This document shows positions 26,424 through 35,802 of a DNA stretch of 64,000 nt, one piece after another (position 1 is the first letter of the stretch; the number at the start of each line of letters is the position of its first letter). The position numbers were made by a program, and so were the translations under genes. This DNA comes from Phycisphaerales bacterium (lineage in GTDB: Bacteria; Planctomycetota; Phycisphaerae; Phycisphaerales; SM1A02). Location: the NCBI GenBank assembly GCA_014238205.1, contig JABABM010000004.1, positions 1 to 64,000 on the forward strand, read 5' to 3'. The notes under the pieces are model-generated. The model saw nothing but the letters and a program-made list of their open reading frames with translations. It had not been told where the DNA came from and searched no databases.

Positions 26424-28799
26424 TCAGCAACCTCCCCAGGCGGAGATGACTGCAAGCAGATCACCCACGTCCACGGAGCCATTGCCGTCGATGTCCTCTG
26501 GGCCTCCGGTATTGCCCCAGGCACCGATGATCGCCAACAGGTCAGTCACATCGACTGCCCCATTGCCGTCGATGTCGCTCGGGCAATCCGGGTTCTCGCA
26601 ATCGATCGTCGAGATCACGATTGCATCAACTCCCGCTTCAACGACCGAACCTGAACCAGTGTCACTTGCAGTGAAGCGGACCTGGAACTGATCATTGGCT
26701 GTGAAGCCGGGAACATCATCAAGTGCAAACTCGACGAGGAACCAGCCACCGCTGACCTCGTCACCAGCCGGTCCTACTGTCTCCAGCGGGGTCCAACTGG
26801 AACCACTGTCATCCGAAATCTCGACTTCGAAGACATCTTCGTAGGGAGAAGCCCCAAACGAGTTGTCGAACCACCGAGCATAGGACAAGGTGGGTGAGTC
26901 AATGGAAGCATCCAGGACCGGAGATGTCAGGATGGTGGATCCACCATCGACATCACTGTTGCCGGAGACATTGTCAGTCAGGTGGCAACCACCGGAACCG
27001 TCGTAGTCACTCGGGGGATCGCCACGCTCACCACCACCGGCGGGCACGGTTGCGACCGTCCACTGGCCGTCGGTTGCATTGCCACTGACGGTCCATCCAA
27101 GGTCGACATCTCCATTGTCCTCGAATGCCGTGACACCCAGAGCAACTGTTGACTCGTAGGTTTCAAGGGGGGCATTCTCCGGCAGCCTGTACTCATCTCC
27201 ACCGATGGATGTTGCCTGGATGTACCAGGAGACATCCGCAAAGCACGGAAGAGCCGGGAAGGAGGCGACGTAGGTCGAGCCGTTCGGCACGAGTGCCGAG
27301 GAGACCGAGCCATCACCTGCGTCATAGACCAACGTAAGTCCGTCGGGATCGAAGGTGCCAGGAACCAGTTCAGTGACCTGGACACCGACTGCATCTCCAG
27401 CAGGATCGAGCAGGGATGGCGGATCGCCGATGAGCTCGATGGCAATTTCGGGCGGGCAGTCCTCAAAGGACTCACATTCGTCCGGGATGCCGTTGGTATT
27501 GCAGTCGGAACTCGTTCCCTCGGAGATGTCGTCACCGTCGGCAATGCCATTATCGTTGCAGTCGACGAACTGGACCTTGCCCGTGGGCACGGTCGTGTCT
27601 CCGTAGGCCTCCATCGAGATTGAATCGCCGATGGCGGGACGGAATACGCCCATAGTGGCCATGCCCGCCTGGGGCATGACGTTCGTTCGGAATCGGAAAC
27701 TGTAGGCAGTGCCCCAGCGAATGGCGTTGGCCCACTCGTTTTCCTGGTAGGTCTCGGTGCATTCCCACGTGACATAGCCACCGGAAAGGCTGCCGGTCCA
27801 GTCGATGCCATTGATGGGCGAACCACTGTGGTAATCCACATCATGGAAGCCGATGTCCGAAACCTGGGCGCCACTGGTAATCGGTACTGAGAACGAACTG
27901 ATCGATCTGTGGGAGTTGAAGTTCTGTACGGCGTAGTCGTACTCGTACAGACCACCACCGAGGTCGGTCACAAGGCAACCTACATACAGGAGGCCCTCGT
28001 TCTCAACATGGAACTCATTGATATCAGCTCCGCTCAAGGTTCCCCAGGCATGCATGGCCGTCTCTTCCCGCACAGTCTGGTTCGAATCGATGTTCATGTT
28101 CCAACTTGATCCGCTTCCAGAGACATTTGCAATGATCCAGGAGCCATTGTTCTCGCCATTTCCGGCCGCGGTATCGTCAGGAGTTATGTACTGGGCCTCG
28201 ACGATGTAGATACCGCCACCATCCTGAGACTGATCCAGGTCACTGATGTTCACCTGTACCCGCTTGTAGATTCCATCACCGGTATTGTTGCCGTCCGTCG
28301 GGGGATACGGGTAGTAGCCAGTGAATGCATTCACCTCGAACTTCGGACCCATGTTGCTCTGCTGGCCGTTGAGGCCAGAGGAATAGAGATCGGAACAACC
28401 TACGCCGAGGACAGAGCCATCGGTGCCCGCACAACCACAACCACAGAAGTTGTTGGAGAGCGCATAGAAGCCATGCTTCAACCAACCTTGTCCAAGTTGT
28501 TCAAAGCGGCCGTCCTTGATCCTGTAGACCGACTGGCCGATGATCGGCTTCTGGTTCGTACCGGAATACCACCACAACTCCTCATCACCGATGTTGCAGG
28601 ACTCGGTACCAAAGGCAAAGGCCTCGATAGCTCCGACTGCGGAGTAATTCGATGTACCACGGATGTCACCGACGATGACGTCGGGGCCACCGGGGTTGTC
28701 ACAGACGGTGCCGTTGTTTCCACCGGCAATCAGGCTGTCACTGAAACTCAGCACCAAGGCTCCGCAAAGGAAGCCACCGCTCAAAACAGTCTTCAACAT
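26424..28799 (-). CDS. Large secreted protein with dockerin-like C-terminus (paralogue A)
   Basis: 791 residues with signal peptide (1-25). The first 340 residues are shared with the next gene upstream (29012-30529): GGNNGT..., PDVIVGD-RGTSNYS, FGTESCNIGDE, GQGWLKHGFYAL, SGLNGQQSNMGPKFEV. Then come a calcium-loop stretch of DCNDNGIADGDD type, a beta module (about 470-560), and a jelly-roll-like module with DYDGSGGCHLTDN and STILTSPVLD that also occurs in the metalloprotease at 40533-43331. Two dockerin-type loops end in WGGC. The Cys-rich N-terminal half has no known enzyme family; a structural or substrate-binding surface protein is the likeliest role. Ribosome site GAGAGGAT precedes the ATG. 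Confidence 0.85.
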   Translation of the reverse strand: MLKTVLSGGFLCGALVLSFSDSLIAGGNNGTVCDNPGGPDVIVGDIRGTSNYSAVGAIEAFAFGTESCNIGDEELWWYSGTNQKPIIGQSVYRIKDGRFEQLGQGWLKHGFYALSNNFCGCGCAGTDGSVLGVGCSDLYSSGLNGQQSNMGPKFEVNAFTGYYPYPPTDGNNTGDGIYKRVQVNISDLDQSQDGGGIYIVEAQYITPDDTAAGNGENNGSWIIANVSGSGSSWNMNIDSNQTVREETAMHAWGTLSGADINEFHVENEGLLYVGCLVTDLGGGLYEYDYAVQNFNSHRSISSFSVPITSGAQVSDIGFHDVDYHSGSPINGIDWTGSLSGGYVTWECTETYQENEWANAIRWGTAYSFRFRTNVMPQAGMATMGVFRPAIGDSISMEAYGDTTVPTGKVQFVDCNDNGIADGDDISEGTSSDCNTNGIPDECESFEDCPPEIAIELIGDPPSLLDPAGDAVGVQVTELVPGTFDPDGLTLVYDAGDGSVSSALVPNGSTYVASFPALPCFADVSWYIQATSIGGDEYRLPENAPLETYESTVALGVTAFEDNGDVDLGWTVSGNATDGQWTVATVPAGGGERGDPPSDYDGSGGCHLTDNVSGNSDVDGGSTILTSPVLDASIDSPTLSYARWFDNSFGASPYEDVFEVEISDDSGSSWTPLETVGPAGDEVSGGWFLVEFALDDVPGFTANDQFQVRFTASDTGSGSVVEAGVDAIVISTIDCENPDCPSDIDGNGAVDVTDLLAIIGAWGNTGGPEDIDGNGSVDVGDLLAVISAWGGC
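28309..28391. repeat. Near-identical 83-nt segment, copy 1 (paralogue A)
   Basis: Differs from 30039-30121 at only three positions by eye, while flanking sequence in the two paralogues diverges much more, including at synonymous sites. This points to a recent local gene conversion or strong constraint. Confidence 0.8.
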
Positions 28800-29011
28800 G
28801 ATGATCCTCTCTCCTCAAGGTTCCAAGAAGCCCCGGATGCCCCCTTCCATTGGGCACGTAATCGTACTGCTGGAATCGTCCCTTGTCGCCTAAAAAAGCA
28901 GTTGAACAATGATTCCAAGGGCATAAACACGCATTTACGAGCAACACCGGCCCAGGACAGTTCCCAGAGTCCGATTTGATGCCCGGACGATTCAGATGCT
29001 CATCTTTCGGA

Positions 29012-30529
29012 TCAGCAGGATCCCCACTCTGCAATGATGATCAGAAGATCCGACACGTCGACGACTCCATCACTGTTGAGATCAGAAGCAGCATCATCAG
29101 TTCCCCACGCGGCGATGATTGCAAGAAGGTCTTCGACTGCAACCTGGTCATCCCCATCGATGTCACCCAGACAGGGTGCGAAGCAGAGATCCCATTCGCA
29201 GCCCGTCCAATCACCAAGGAAGTCGCCCGAATCAGCAAGGCAATCCTTCTCGTTCAGAAGGGTGCACTCCTCACCAATGCAACAGGCTCCTGTCGGTGCA
29301 GAGGTTCCTACGGGAGCACGAATGAATGCGTCAACCCCCATGGAGACACTGTCTCCTGCAGGCGGCTTGAATACACCAAAGACCGATTTGGTTGTCTGGG
29401 GACCGACATCCGCCGTAAATCGGAAGTTGTAGGTCGTTCCCCATCGAATGGCATTTGCCCACTGGTTCTCCTGGTAGGTCTGCGTGCATTCCCACTTGAT
29501 GGATGTCTGATTGACAGTGATATCCCAATCCGTGCCGTCGATGGGTGAGCCACTGTGATAGTCAACATCATGAAAACCCACGTCCCAGACGGTTGCTTCT
29601 GCTGCAAGGGGCAACTCGAACGACGAGATCGAACGATCGGAGTTGTTGTTCTGCAAGGCGTACTCGTACTGCCAGGTACCATCTGGATTTCCCGTCACCT
29701 TGCTGCCAAGCAGCAGGAGGCCCTCGTTCTCGACATAGAGATCAAGCAGTTCGACGTCAGATTCAAGGAAGGGCCAGAACCTGAGTGCCTGCTTCTCACG
29801 AGCGGTATTGGCGAATTGCAGGTTGATGTTCCATGAACTACCAGACCCGGTGACCTCGGCAAGACGGCTGGACGTATTGTTGAAGTGATTCCCCGCAGCT
29901 GCATCATCTGGTGACACGTACTGGGCTTCGACGAAGTAGAAACCACCACCATCCTGGGCCGGGTCGAGATCGGAAATGGCAACCTGCACTCGCTTGTATG
30001 TGCCATTGCCCGTGTTGTTCAGGTCCGTCGCCGGGTAGGGGTAGTAGCCAGTGAAGGCATTGACCTCGAACTTCGGACCCATGTTGCTCTGCTGGCCGTT
30101 GAGGCCGGAGGAATAGAGATCAGAGCAACCGATTCCAAGAACCGTACCGTTGGTAGCTTCACATCCGCACCCGCACCAGTTGTCTGAAAGAGCATAGAAG
30201 CCGTGCTTCAGCCAACCTTGGCCAATCTGCTCGAAACGTCCATCCTTGAGACGATAGACAGACTGCCCGATGACCGGCTTCTGGTTGGTGTCTGAATACC
30301 ACAGAAGCTGTTCGTCACCGATGTTGCAGGACTCGGTCCCAAAGGCAAAGGACTCCATCCCGTTCACAGAACTGTAATTCGAAGTCCCCCGTACATCACC
30401 AACGATGACGTCAGGGCCGATCGAGGTGTTGCAATTGGTGCCATTATTGCCACCTGCAGGAGCATCTTGCTGGAATGCAAGAACAAGGCCTGCAGCAATG
30501 ATGCCGCCCCAGAGAACTGTCTTAAACAT
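29012..30529 (-). CDS. Large secreted protein with dockerin-like C-terminus (paralogue B)
   Basis: 505 residues with signal peptide (1-24). Its N-terminal 340 residues match the product of the adjacent downstream gene closely, so the two are tandem duplicates. The C-terminal part differs: after a short Cys-rich linker starting TGACC (also in the LPMO at 2-793) come two dockerin-type loops (GDIDGDDQVAVEDLLAIIAA and SDLNSDGVVDVSDLLIIIAE) ending in WGSC. It lacks the two modules that paralogue A has inserted. Start ATG at 30529 follows GAGAGGAAA. Function unknown; secreted surface protein. Confidence 0.85.
   Translation of the reverse strand: MFKTVLWGGIIAAGLVLAFQQDAPAGGNNGTNCNTSIGPDVIVGDVRGTSNYSSVNGMESFAFGTESCNIGDEQLLWYSDTNQKPVIGQSVYRLKDGRFEQIGQGWLKHGFYALSDNWCGCGCEATNGTVLGIGCSDLYSSGLNGQQSNMGPKFEVNAFTGYYPYPATDLNNTGNGTYKRVQVAISDLDPAQDGGGFYFVEAQYVSPDDAAAGNHFNNTSSRLAEVTGSGSSWNINLQFANTAREKQALRFWPFLESDVELLDLYVENEGLLLLGSKVTGNPDGTWQYEYALQNNNSDRSISSFELPLAAEATVWDVGFHDVDYHSGSPIDGTDWDITVNQTSIKWECTQTYQENQWANAIRWGTTYNFRFTADVGPQTTKSVFGVFKPPAGDSVSMGVDAFIRAPVGTSAPTGACCIGEECTLLNEKDCLADSGDFLGDWTGCEWDLCFAPCLGDIDGDDQVAVEDLLAIIAAWGTDDAASDLNSDGVVDVSDLLIIIAEWGSC
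30039..30121. repeat. Near-identical 83-nt segment, copy 2 (paralogue B)
   Basis: Partner of 28309-28391, in the same orientation and coding for the same part of the N-terminal module (around GLNGQQSNMGPKFEV). Confidence 0.8.
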
Positions 30530-30693
30530 CGTATTTCCTCTCCCTACTTGTGAATTGACAGACCTTTATCGCCTGCTGAAGGCGACAGGGCGTATCAACA
30601 CAATGTACTCGCTCCATGAACCCCTTACACCAAGTCTCTTCGCAATTTGAGGCATGAAATACGTGTTTCTATCCTATTAACAGCAAATATGAA

Positions 30694-30720
30694 CCCAGCC
30701 CGCCTTATCGGCGGGCTGGG
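30694..30720 (-). terminator. Hairpin just after the dockerin relic
   Basis: Perfect 11-bp stem CCCAGCCCGCC/GGCGGGCTGGG with a 5-nt loop. On the minus strand it lies 27 nt after the stop of the dockerin relic and is followed by the T-rich TTCATATTTG. It is probably the former terminator of that gene. Confidence 0.6.
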
Positions 30721-30747
30721 GCAGCCTTTACTGAGTCGACCTGAAGA

Positions 30748-30870
30748 TCAGCAGGGACCCCAGGCCCCGATGACCGTCAGCAAATCCGTAACGCCGACCA
30801 CTCCGTCGTCATGGATATCCGCTTCACACTCGCCGGCACAACCCCAATCCCCGATCACCGTGAGCGACAT
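30748..30870 (-). pseudogene. Orphan dockerin tail (gene relic)
   Basis: Forty codons then TGA on the minus strand. They encode the end of one dockerin loop (VIGDWGCAGECEAD), a complete second one (IHDDGVVGVTDLLTVIGA) and the terminal WGPC, just like the C-termini of the intact dockerin genes, but no protein domain precedes them. Upstream lies the start of the + strand cytochrome gene. With a hairpin right after the stop, this looks like the 3' remnant of a dockerin gene whose body was lost, perhaps when the cytochrome unit was brought in. Expression as a peptide is possible but unsupported by a ribosome site. Confidence 0.75.
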
Positions 30871-30899
30871 GCTGAGCGTTAGACTGCGTATCTCGAACC

Positions 30900-32099
30900 A
30901 TGCGATCACACACGCTCAGCCTGCTTGCTGTCCTGATTCTCTCCCCGCTGGTGGCACTTGCGCTTGGCTGGGGCGCCTGGTGGTATGCGGAACTGCTGAC
31001 CCGGGAACGGATCGACTCCACCGCATCGTTGCACCGGGTCATGAGATCTGAAGTTGTTGCTGGCATGCAGGCGCGTGCACCGGCAACTTCATCTCGAGCA
31101 TTGTTCAGCGCCTACTGCGCACAATGTCATGGAGAAACCGGGGACGGCAGAGGCACGCAGACACTCGATCGCCCTGCCCGTTCATTCCGCGATGGAGGTT
31201 TCTCGTTCGGCAATACACGGGATGCGATCTTCAGGACCATCTCCAGCGGAATTGGTGGAACACCCATGCCTGGTTTTTCCGACTCACTCTCGATCGGAGA
31301 ACGAACTGCATTGGCTGCATACGTGCAGACTCTGGGGCCCCCTGCTCTGGACATCTCGACTGAAGACATGGTGCTTGAAGTTCGGGATACGCCCATCGTC
31401 GTTCGCGGACACCTTCCCTCACTTGGAGAAGGACTACCAGAGCATCCGCGTGGGTTGTTGATTGGGGGCATCGACGGCATGACAGCCGAGTACCGCGTCG
31501 ATGATGTCCGCCTGCTGGCCGTCCGCCAAGGCAGGTTCGTAGAACGAACCGACTGGTCGGGCCGGGGGGGAACTCCACTCAAGCCGCTCGGCCCTGTCAT
31601 CAACCTCGTCGATGGCGGCGACCCTCCACCGGGTTTTGAACATGAACAGGCGCTTGAAGCAAGACTTGTCCGGACCATGATCGAGGATGGACGAGCCTCT
31701 GTGACCTACATGCTTGATCCCGGGGGGCTCCAGGTTCTTGTCGAGGAATGGACCGAGGCTATTACACACGCTGTCGGCCCGGGCTATGCCCGGCATTTCC
31801 AGTTCCACAATCTCGATGAAAATCGGATGCCGACACTCCGTCTTCCAGGAAGCGATCATCGGATCATTGAACGAATCGAGGGACCAGCTCGGTCCTGGAT
31901 CGTTCAGGAGGGAACCAATGGTCGGATTGAAATACAGGGATTCGAATCGGACAGCGCACGCGTCATTGAAGGTGAAGGAAACATCCTTCGGCTCCAGCTG
32001 CCCTCCAGCTCGGAAGCGAACATATCAATAGTCACTCTTCTACCTGTTTCATGGAACGAGACACTTCGAGAGCAGCTTCGAACGGGCGGTGCACCATGA
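30900..32099 (+). CDS. Membrane-anchored cytochrome c-like protein
   Basis: 399 residues. A transmembrane anchor spans about 7-29. One haem-c site CAQCH (73-77) sits in YCAQCHGETGDGRG, and Met123 in GGTPMPGF is the probable axial ligand, so residues 65-150 are a class I cytochrome c domain. The remaining 250 residues form a soluble domain that I do not recognise, containing no second haem motif (second CxxCH absent). It resembles the anchored cytochromes that accept electrons from secreted dehydrogenases. Its stop overlaps the start of the sugar-dehydrogenase-like gene by 4 nt (ATGA), making a functional pair likely. Confidence 0.85.
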   Translation: MRSHTLSLLAVLILSPLVALALGWGAWWYAELLTRERIDSTASLHRVMRSEVVAGMQARAPATSSRALFSAYCAQCHGETGDGRGTQTLDRPARSFRDGGFSFGNTRDAIFRTISSGIGGTPMPGFSDSLSIGERTALAAYVQTLGPPALDISTEDMVLEVRDTPIVVRGHLPSLGEGLPEHPRGLLIGGIDGMTAEYRVDDVRLLAVRQGRFVERTDWSGRGGTPLKPLGPVINLVDGGDPPPGFEHEQALEARLVRTMIEDGRASVTYMLDPGGLQVLVEEWTEAITHAVGPGYARHFQFHNLDENRMPTLRLPGSDHRIIERIEGPARSWIVQEGTNGRIEIQGFESDSARVIEGEGNILRLQLPSSSEANISIVTLLPVSWNETLREQLRTGGAP

Positions 32100-34717
32100 A
32101 CGCACTGATCCTCACACTGCTCGTCACGATGTTCGCATCTGGGCAGGACGTCGCAGTGGAATCCGACTACTGGACCGTCGAACACTATGTGAATCCAGAA
32201 GGACAGATTCTCGAGATCGGCGGCATCGACTTCCTGCCCGATGGACGCATGGTTGCAAGCACCAGGCGTGGCCAGGTGTGGATCATCGAGAACCCGCTTG
32301 AAGACGACATCACCCGTGCACGGTTCCATCTTGCAGCCGAGGGCCTGCATGAAGGTCTTGGTCTGAAGGTCGTCGACGACGACATCTACATCGTCCAGCG
32401 GGGAGAACTCTCCAGGCTCCGTGATCTTGATGGCGACAGCATCTTCGAGACGATCGACACGATCACGCAGGACTGGGGCGTCACCGGCAACTACCACGAG
32501 TTCGCATTCGGCCTGCCTCGTGACAATGAGGGCAACTTCTACGTGTCGCTGAACGTCGGGTTCTGGAACCCCGACTGGTGGCATGGCAAGTCCCGATCTC
32601 CATGGAGGGGATGGGTGCTTCGCATCGCCCCGGATGGAACCGTGACACCGGTCGCCTCCGGTGTACGCAGCCCCTGCGGACTCGGAATCGATGCCGAGGG
32701 CCGCCTGCTGGTCACGGACAACCAGGGAGACTGGATGGCGGCCTGCCCGATTCTCCACGTGAAGGACGGGGACTTCTTCGGGCATCCGGCATCGCTTCGA
32801 TGGACTGATGACTTCAACACGACGGAGGAACTCAGTTCGACGCAGCCCCCTGGCGTTGAACGAACCCCCCCGGCACTCTGGATTCCCTACGCCTGGTCTC
32901 GATCGACCGGGAACCTCGAACCAGATACGACGCGTGGCGCCTTCGGGCCCTTCGAAAACCAGTTGTTCGTCGCCGAACTGACCAACGGCATGATCATTCG
33001 TGCGCAACTTGAGGAAGTCGAGGGCGTGACCCAGGGTGCCTGCATGAAGTTCATGCAGCGCATCGGATCGGCGTGCCGTGTCGTCTTTGCTCCAGACGGT
33101 TCACTCATCGCCGGGTTCACCAATCGTGGATGGGGTGGATTCCCGCCCGGTCATGGCCTCGCGAGGATCAGGTACAAGGGAGTCGTGCCGATGGACATCG
33201 ATCGGATCAGCATCCAGCCGGATGGATTCGACATCGAGTTCACGCAGCCGGTCGTTGCCCAGGTCATCGAGACCGATTCCGTGCAGATGACCGCCTATGA
33301 CTACAACTACTGGTGGGACTACGGGTCCCCGGAGCAGCACGTCAGGCCAGTTCCCGTCACAAGCACCTCCCTCTCGAGCGACGGCTACACCCTCAGTATC
33401 AAGGCCCCCATTGAAGCGGGCTCGTGCGTACGCATTCAGCTCAAGGATGTCCAGGGCCCGGGAGGCCTTCCCCTCCTGCATGACGAGGTGAGCTACACGA
33501 TCAACCGGGTGCCGGGAGGAGGCGATCCTGGTATCCAGGTCGCACGTGAAGTCGACCCGCCCGCCAGCAGGGATGATCGAGAAGAAGGATGGCTGCGACT
33601 CAACTGGGGCGACGCCTTCGAGCAATGGCAGTCATCGGGCTGGGTCATTGGTGAAGCAGAACTCGACCCCAACGACCGAACCCGATTTACGACTCGACCG
33701 GGAAATGCCGCGATCGTCAATACCGGTGATGAACCATCGGACTTCAAAAGCCGAGGGATCTACGATTCGTTCGAACTCCAGATGAAGTTCATGCTTCCCG
33801 AGAAGGGGCGATCAGGCATTCGTCTCCCGGGCGGCGCCATGATCGAGTTGAAGGACAATTCGCATCTGCCCGGCTATCCCGCGACGTGCGGCGCCTTCAT
33901 CCTCGGAGATGGTGAACGAATCGAACCTGCGACCAATGCCTACCAGGGTTCCGGACTCTGGCATGAGTTGACGGCGACAATCGAGGGAGCCACGCTTGAT
34001 GAAGATGGAACCGTGATCAACTCGAGCAGGGCGGTCCAGGTCGCCATCGATGGAACCGTCATTCACAAAAACCTCGAACTTCGGAGCCGACCCTCGTCGA
34101 GCAAGGCCCCGGTCTCGATCGCCGGCGATCTTGGGCTTGTCGGTTTCGCCGATGTACGAATCAAGCCAAGCTCCACGTTCGACGAGACGGGGTGGACGTC
34201 GATCATGCCGAATGCAGACATGGAGGAGTGGCATGTGCTCCCGGCCGACAACGCCTCCAACTGGCCCGTGAGTGATGGCGTGCTCAGGGGCAGGTCCGGC
34301 GGAGCGTTTCTTACCGATGAAAGTGGGTATGAAGACGTTGATCTCATGGCACGCGTCCGGATCAATGAAGGCGGTCGAGCCGTCATGCTGCTGCGTGCCC
34401 CGCTGGATGATCCCATGAAGGGCTATCCGACGACCATCAACAGTACGGAGTGGGAGTACCCAAGGTCGGGCAGCGTCGGCCAGGCGCACATCAAGACGGA
34501 CCTGCTTGCTCCGAACCAGTTCATGGACGTGCTCGTGACCTGCAGAACAACAAGCCGTGGAGTTGAACTCCATGGCTATCTCAACGGTGTCCAGGTCAGT
34601 GAATCGATCGACACCGAAGGTAAACTCCCGCCAGGTGCGATTGGATTCGTCATACTCGACCCTGATACACGGCTGGACGTCGAGGGCGTCTGGATTCGCC
34701 GCCCGGACTCCGACTAG
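32096..34717 (+). CDS. Secreted sugar-dehydrogenase-like beta-propeller with DUF1080-like C-terminal modules
   Basis: 873 residues from the ATG at 32096; signal peptide 1-16. Residues about 30-340 form a propeller of the sorbosone/glucose dehydrogenase-like type common in planctomycetes: GGIDFLPDGRMVASTRRG, GLHEGLGLKVVDDDIYIVQR, NYHEFAFGLPRDNEGNFYVS, SPCGLGIDAEGRLLVTDNQG and CPILHVKDGDFFGHPASL. Residues after 500 carry two concanavalin-like modules of the DUF1080 kind (SFELQMKFMLPEKGRSGIRL, then WPVSDGVLRGRSGGAFLTDE). PQQ or another cofactor cannot be confirmed. It is translationally coupled to a cytochrome c, so it may oxidise a sugar in the periplasm and pass electrons to it. Confidence 0.8.
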   Translation: MNALILTLLVTMFASGQDVAVESDYWTVEHYVNPEGQILEIGGIDFLPDGRMVASTRRGQVWIIENPLEDDITRARFHLAAEGLHEGLGLKVVDDDIYIVQRGELSRLRDLDGDSIFETIDTITQDWGVTGNYHEFAFGLPRDNEGNFYVSLNVGFWNPDWWHGKSRSPWRGWVLRIAPDGTVTPVASGVRSPCGLGIDAEGRLLVTDNQGDWMAACPILHVKDGDFFGHPASLRWTDDFNTTEELSSTQPPGVERTPPALWIPYAWSRSTGNLEPDTTRGAFGPFENQLFVAELTNGMIIRAQLEEVEGVTQGACMKFMQRIGSACRVVFAPDGSLIAGFTNRGWGGFPPGHGLARIRYKGVVPMDIDRISIQPDGFDIEFTQPVVAQVIETDSVQMTAYDYNYWWDYGSPEQHVRPVPVTSTSLSSDGYTLSIKAPIEAGSCVRIQLKDVQGPGGLPLLHDEVSYTINRVPGGGDPGIQVAREVDPPASRDDREEGWLRLNWGDAFEQWQSSGWVIGEAELDPNDRTRFTTRPGNAAIVNTGDEPSDFKSRGIYDSFELQMKFMLPEKGRSGIRLPGGAMIELKDNSHLPGYPATCGAFILGDGERIEPATNAYQGSGLWHELTATIEGATLDEDGTVINSSRAVQVAIDGTVIHKNLELRSRPSSSKAPVSIAGDLGLVGFADVRIKPSSTFDETGWTSIMPNADMEEWHVLPADNASNWPVSDGVLRGRSGGAFLTDESGYEDVDLMARVRINEGGRAVMLLRAPLDDPMKGYPTTINSTEWEYPRSGSVGQAHIKTDLLAPNQFMDVLVTCRTTSRGVELHGYLNGVQVSESIDTEGKLPPGAIGFVILDPDTRLDVEGVWIRRPDSD

Positions 34718-35772
34718 CGCAGGAGCCGGCGATGCGTCGGGTCGAGCCTCGTCGCAAGTAGTGGCAGCAGGACGGTCAACGCGATTGCTCCGATCAGGCA
34801 GTAGAGGCCCGTCTTGACATCCGTCCTGACCATGCGTTGGCCTTCTGTCAGGACGAGGATCAACGCAAGACCGAATACATCGAGCATCGACCATCTCGCG
34901 ATCAGGTCAAGCCACTGGATGCGTCTGATGCTCTTCCGCTCCGTCGAGGCCGAATACCAGTGCACGATGGTCCCCATGACCCGTAGGAAGGGAAAGACGA
35001 TGAGGAAGACGACCATGCTGATTCCGACGACATACTGATTCTGCTGCAGCAGCGATTCGATCGAACGAAGGATGCTGTAGGCATTGCTGCTCAACATGAA
35101 CTGGTCGATCTGCAGGAAGGTGATCGCGACGGCAGCGGTCAGCGTGATGAGGGAGCCGACCAGCATCGTCCCAATGAGCCACCCATACCACTTGTATGAC
35201 AGGAGAGGACAGGCGAGCTGATCTGGATCCTCGGGTTCATGGCTGGCTCCGATGTCCTTTGCAACGCGGCGAAGTTTCCTGTGAAGCAACTCCGAGGTGA
35301 CCATGCTGATGACAATGGCTGCAATGAAACTGTAGACACCAATCATCGGTTTTGAATGAATGAAAGCCTGCTTGTTCGTCAAGGCCAGCAACAGGGATAC
35401 GACGAAGATGTCCATGAATGACCATTTGCCGAGATTCCGCACGAGTGCATGCACCTTCTCCTGTCTGGCATGTGTCTTGGGACCGAACCAGACTATGAAC
35501 ATTCCCGTCAACTTGAGGATCGGAAAGATGATGGAGAAACTGAGAATGAGTATCGCTATGACGTAGAGACCCTCGGTCCACATCAACCAGGTGGACCTGG
35601 GCAGGTCATAGATGATCTTTCCCTTCCCGATCATCGAGATCTCGAGGAAGGGAATCGACAGGGCAAGTATGTTCAGCGTCAGCGAAACAACAAGCATGAT
35701 GGGAATATGGATGCCTTGCACCCCGTAACGGGCACACAGGCGGATCCCATCCTTGTTTTTCTTCTTCGCCAT
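34714..35772 (-). CDS. PqiA-like integral membrane protein
   Basis: 352 residues from the ATG at 35772. Two homologous halves, each with four hydrophobic segments and the PqiA motif: FPILKLTGMFIVW..., then LGKWSFMDIFVVSLLLAL, and again FPFLRVMGTIVHWY, then ARWSMLDVFGLALILVL. The N-terminal zinc-finger found in Escherichia coli PqiA is missing. PqiA partners MCE proteins in lipid transport between inner and outer membranes; no MCE gene is in the window. Its stop codon shares a CTAG with the stop of the converging dehydrogenase gene. Confidence 0.85.
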   Translation of the reverse strand: MAKKKNKDGIRLCARYGVQGIHIPIMLVVSLTLNILALSIPFLEISMIGKGKIIYDLPRSTWLMWTEGLYVIAILILSFSIIFPILKLTGMFIVWFGPKTHARQEKVHALVRNLGKWSFMDIFVVSLLLALTNKQAFIHSKPMIGVYSFIAAIVISMVTSELLHRKLRRVAKDIGASHEPEDPDQLACPLLSYKWYGWLIGTMLVGSLITLTAAVAITFLQIDQFMLSSNAYSILRSIESLLQQNQYVVGISMVVFLIVFPFLRVMGTIVHWYSASTERKSIRRIQWLDLIARWSMLDVFGLALILVLTEGQRMVRTDVKTGLYCLIGAIALTVLLPLLATRLDPTHRRLLR

Positions 35773-35802
35773 CTTCCATAAACCTTCCGTAATCAAGCTG
35801 CT

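Noticed and set aside
31127-31678. Minus-strand open frame within the cytochrome gene
   Set aside because: Lies antisense to the CxxCH cytochrome with Ser/Pro/Arg composition typical of a shadow frame.
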